From Ruminococcus sp. UBA4350 (GTDB lineage Bacteria > Bacillota > Clostridia > Oscillospirales > Ruminococcaceae): a DNA stretch of 6,941 nucleotides. Under the pieces are notes generated by a model, which searched no databases, had not been told where the DNA came from, and was given only the letters and a program-made list of their open reading frames with translations. Each line of letters opens with the position of its first letter. The stretch's first letter is position 1. Made by a program: the position numbers and the translations under genes. Of the stretch, positions 5,001-6,941 are shown piece by piece. Location of the stretch: NCBI GenBank assembly GCA_002394125.1, contig DGSY01000158.1:21935-28875 (forward strand). The letters run 5' to 3'.

Positions 5001-6836
5001 ATGCAAATCAGCAGAATCTTCCTGCGGACGGCCGCTGCGGTTTCCGCCGCGCTCATGCTCGGCGCAATGCCGTTCCCTGCGTGGGCGGAGACCGTCCTGC
5101 CCTCCGGTTATGATGCAGAGCATCTGAATCAGAAAATCGACATGATGACCGGCAGGCAGGAAGCGAATCAGGAATTCGCTCCAGTCATCGGTGCAAAGGT
5201 CTTCTGCGGCGATGAGATCGTCAGCACGGTCTGCTCCGGCATAGCCGACCGCGATGCCGGATACGCCGTAGATGAGGACACCGTGTTTGAGTGGGGCAGC
5301 ATCACGAAAACCATGATCTGGGTGAGCATCATGCAGCTCTGGGAGCAGGGAAAGCTCTCGCTCGATGCGGATATCTCCGGCTTTCTTCCGGCAGATTTTG
5401 CATTCCGGCACCGCGAATTTGATGATCCGGTCACGCTGACGGATATCATGAACCACCGTAGCGGCTGGTGCGAAACGACCTATGCAATAGCCACGGACGA
5501 TGCAGAAAAGATTCCCTCGCTGAAGGATGCGCTGATGCAGACAGAGCCGGTGCAGGTCTATCAGCCGGACACCGTCACGGCCTATTCCAACTGGGCGGCG
5601 GCGCTCGCGGCACTGGCCGTTGAGCAGGTCAGCGGCATGAGCTTCACGGAATATGTTCACGAGAATATACTGGAGCCGCTCGGCATGGAGCATACCGCAG
5701 TCGCCGCCGATCACAGCGACAATCCGTGGGTACAGCAGCAGCGTCAGCGTCTGCATTCCTACTCGCTGAGCCCTATCACTGCGGTCAGGGATCTCGGCAC
5801 GCGCATCACTTATATCACGCTCTATCCGTCCGGCGCAGCAGCCGGTCCGATCAATGACCTCTGCACCTATGCGCAGGCACTGACCGATCCTGATTCTCCG
5901 CTTTTCAAGGATCCGGCCACGCATGAAATGCTGTTCTCCGGCACATTTTTCGCAGGAGATCAGATCATATCGAGCTGCGGATTTGCCGCCGGTCAGTTCG
6001 GCGTGCAGGTATTCGGGCATGACGGCAGAACAAGCTCCGGCACCGCGCAGATGCTGTTCGATCCGGTCACGCGCATCGGCGTAGTCGCGGCAACGACCGA
6101 TCAGACCGTCAGCGAAGCGTTCATCAATCTGCCCGTTTATGTGTTCGGTGAACCGGAGCCGTCTGATGTTCCGGAAAGCGCCGGCGAGCCGGTCACGCCG
6201 AAAGGATATTATATCTCCTCCCGCTCGCAAATGACCGGTCTGCTCAGCTTTATGCGTTTGCAGAATCCTGTTGCCGGTGAGCAGCTCGGCACGCTGTATC
6301 CTGTCGGCGGCGGTCTGTACTGTCCGGCGGATACGGATGAATCCGTCCTTGTCCGGGTTTCGGATCATCCGGACGGACAGCATTTCTCGATTGGTCTCAC
6401 CGAATACATCCCGATGCGCGGATACCCCGCAAAGCTCGCGCTGTTCTCGCTGTATACGCTGCTCGGCATCACGGCGATCTTTGCGCTGCTTATTGATATC
6501 AAGCGCAGACGCGCAGGAAAGCTGAACGGCGGAACCGGCGCGGCAGTGCTGACGGCTGCGAAATGCGCCCGTATCCTCTCACTTGCCGCGGCGGTCGCAA
6601 TGCTTGCATTCACCATGACGCCGGAGACAATGGGACTGCCGCGCACGGCAGGAACGGTCTGCGGATGCATCCAGATCGTCTGCGCATCAGTCTGCACCAT
6701 CGGCGCAGTGACCGGCGGCATTGGACTGTTTCAGAAAAATGCCGCAAAGCTGAATGCGGTCTCAGCAGTATTCTGCAATGCAGCAGTCACCGCTGCGATC
6801 GTTGTTTTTGAGCTGTACCGTTTCTGGTACTGCTGA
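5001..6836 (+). CDS. Membrane-anchored serine hydrolase, beta-lactamase/PBP fold
   Basis: 611 residues from the ATG at 5001. The N-terminus is a clear signal peptide: positively charged start, hydrophobic core (about 10-25) and a likely cut after AWA (27-29). The serine beta-lactamase-like domain spans about 40-385 and holds all three active-site elements: SITK (100-103; Ser100 nucleophile, Lys103 base), YSN (195-197) and HDG (340-342), the class C/DD-peptidase pattern in which HxG stands in for KTG. A small linker domain (about 386-478) follows, then four membrane helices near 479-499, 522-541, 552-577 and 589-611. The catalytic domain would face outward. Members of this family act as DD-peptidases, D-amino-acid peptidases, esterases or beta-lactamases; sequence does not choose between these, and true beta-lactamase activity should not be assumed. 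It is the last gene of the GntR-ABC operon, 15 bases after the second permease, so it probably serves the same stress response. Confidence 0.9.
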   Translation: MQISRIFLRTAAAVSAALMLGAMPFPAWAETVLPSGYDAEHLNQKIDMMTGRQEANQEFAPVIGAKVFCGDEIVSTVCSGIADRDAGYAVDEDTVFEWGSITKTMIWVSIMQLWEQGKLSLDADISGFLPADFAFRHREFDDPVTLTDIMNHRSGWCETTYAIATDDAEKIPSLKDALMQTEPVQVYQPDTVTAYSNWAAALAALAVEQVSGMSFTEYVHENILEPLGMEHTAVAADHSDNPWVQQQRQRLHSYSLSPITAVRDLGTRITYITLYPSGAAAGPINDLCTYAQALTDPDSPLFKDPATHEMLFSGTFFAGDQIISSCGFAAGQFGVQVFGHDGRTSSGTAQMLFDPVTRIGVVAATTDQTVSEAFINLPVYVFGEPEPSDVPESAGEPVTPKGYYISSRSQMTGLLSFMRLQNPVAGEQLGTLYPVGGGLYCPADTDESVLVRVSDHPDGQHFSIGLTEYIPMRGYPAKLALFSLYTLLGITAIFALLIDIKRRRAGKLNGGTGAAVLTAAKCARILSLAAAVAMLAFTMTPETMGLPRTAGTVCGCIQIVCASVCTIGAVTGGIGLFQKNAAKLNAVSAVFCNAAVTAAIVVFELYRFWYC

Positions 6837-6846
6837 CAAGCACAAA

Positions 6847-6877
6847 AAAGCCCGAAGTCAGCTTCGGGCTTTCATTT
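6847..6877. terminator. Bidirectional intrinsic terminator after the hydrolase gene
   Basis: Perfect 11-base inverted repeat AAAGCCCGAAG (6847-6857) with CTTCGGGCTTT (6862-6872) and a TCAG loop, starting 10 bases after the hydrolase stop. On the plus strand the T-tract is interrupted (CTTTCATTTG); on the minus strand it is six clean T (6849-6844). It would end the operon and also any leftward transcript entering from the right. Confidence 0.9.
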
Positions 6878-6879
6878 GT

Positions 6880-6941
6880 TTATATTGATGTCCCAACTAT
6901 CTCTTGAAGATATCTGCTTGTCTTTTTGCCGTGATACTGCG
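6880..6941 (-). CDS. Possible C-terminal end of a convergent gene (partial)
   Basis: On the minus strand an open frame enters from the right edge and ends at TAA (6882-6880), coding for about 19 residues, QYHGKKTSRYLQEIVGTSI. The stop lies 8 bases before a hairpin whose better T-tract faces this direction, which is the expected place for the end of a leftward gene. The fragment is too short to identify, and another minus frame also stays open as far as a TGA at 6873-6875, so the reading frame is not certain. Confidence 0.35.
   Translation of the reverse strand, partial: QYHGKKTSRYLQEIVGTSI

Noticed and set aside
5001..6200. Annotating the hydrolase as a true beta-lactamase resistance enzyme
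   Set aside because: The SxxK, YxN and HxG elements are shared by DD-peptidases, esterases and D-aminopeptidases; nothing in the sequence singles out beta-lactam hydrolysis.
6232..6241. TGACCGGTC inside the hydrolase gene, resembling the TetR half-site
   Set aside because: A coding-region Met-Thr-Gly string that also occurs near 3403 in the ATPase gene; it lacks the 13-base spacing of the real operator copies.
3843..6383. 846-residue open frame on the minus strand, opposite both permeases and the hydrolase
   Set aside because: Very rich in Arg, His, Cys and Gln with no domain or membrane pattern; it is the complement of well-supported genes with strong codon bias, and it has no sensible ribosome binding site context. 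Its length comes from the rarity of stop codons opposite such genes.

Overview
The window looks like part of the chromosome of a Gram-positive, low-to-mid-GC Firmicute, most likely a Clostridia member of the Ruminococcus/Oscillospiraceae type. The basis is the set of genes (MMPL transporter with TetR regulator, YtrA-type GntR with a short ABC-2 exporter), strong AGGAG-type ribosome binding sites, near-consensus sigma-A promoters with 17-bp spacers, and compact operons with intrinsic terminators. The genus is an inference; no rRNA or other marker gene is present.

Left block (1-2168). A leftward MMPL/RND-type membrane exporter, cut by the window edge, is divergent from a rightward TetR-family repressor gene. 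The 269-bp gap between them holds three copies of a 13-bp TGACC...TCA operator arranged around the exporter's promoter, plus a separate, perfect-consensus promoter for the tetR gene. The tetR stop overlaps the start of a 180-residue protein of unknown role that seems to hold two copies of a PGDYG-like module. A strong hairpin terminator closes this block. The layout suggests a repressor-controlled efflux system in which the repressor is made independently of its operators.

Right block (2243-6878). A second promoter, covered by an almost perfect 30-bp palindrome, drives a five-gene operon: a short YtrA-type GntR regulator, an ABC ATPase, two small ABC-2 type permeases that share a 16-residue motif at the same relative place, and a secreted or membrane-anchored serine hydrolase of the beta-lactamase/penicillin-binding-protein fold with four C-terminal membrane segments. 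All junctions are tight (overlapping or within 20 bases), each with its own ribosome binding site. By analogy with the ytr operon of Bacillus subtilis, the operon probably responds to cell-envelope stress or cell-wall antibiotics: the GntR protein would repress its own operon, the ATPase and permeases would form one exporter, and the hydrolase would act on an envelope substrate outside the membrane.

Right edge (6837-6941). A hairpin terminator with a T-run on both sides follows the hydrolase, and the last 62 bases may be the C-terminal end of a convergent gene. There is no gene-free stretch longer than 300 bases. I saw no tRNA, rRNA, CRISPR array, insertion sequence or phage structural gene.
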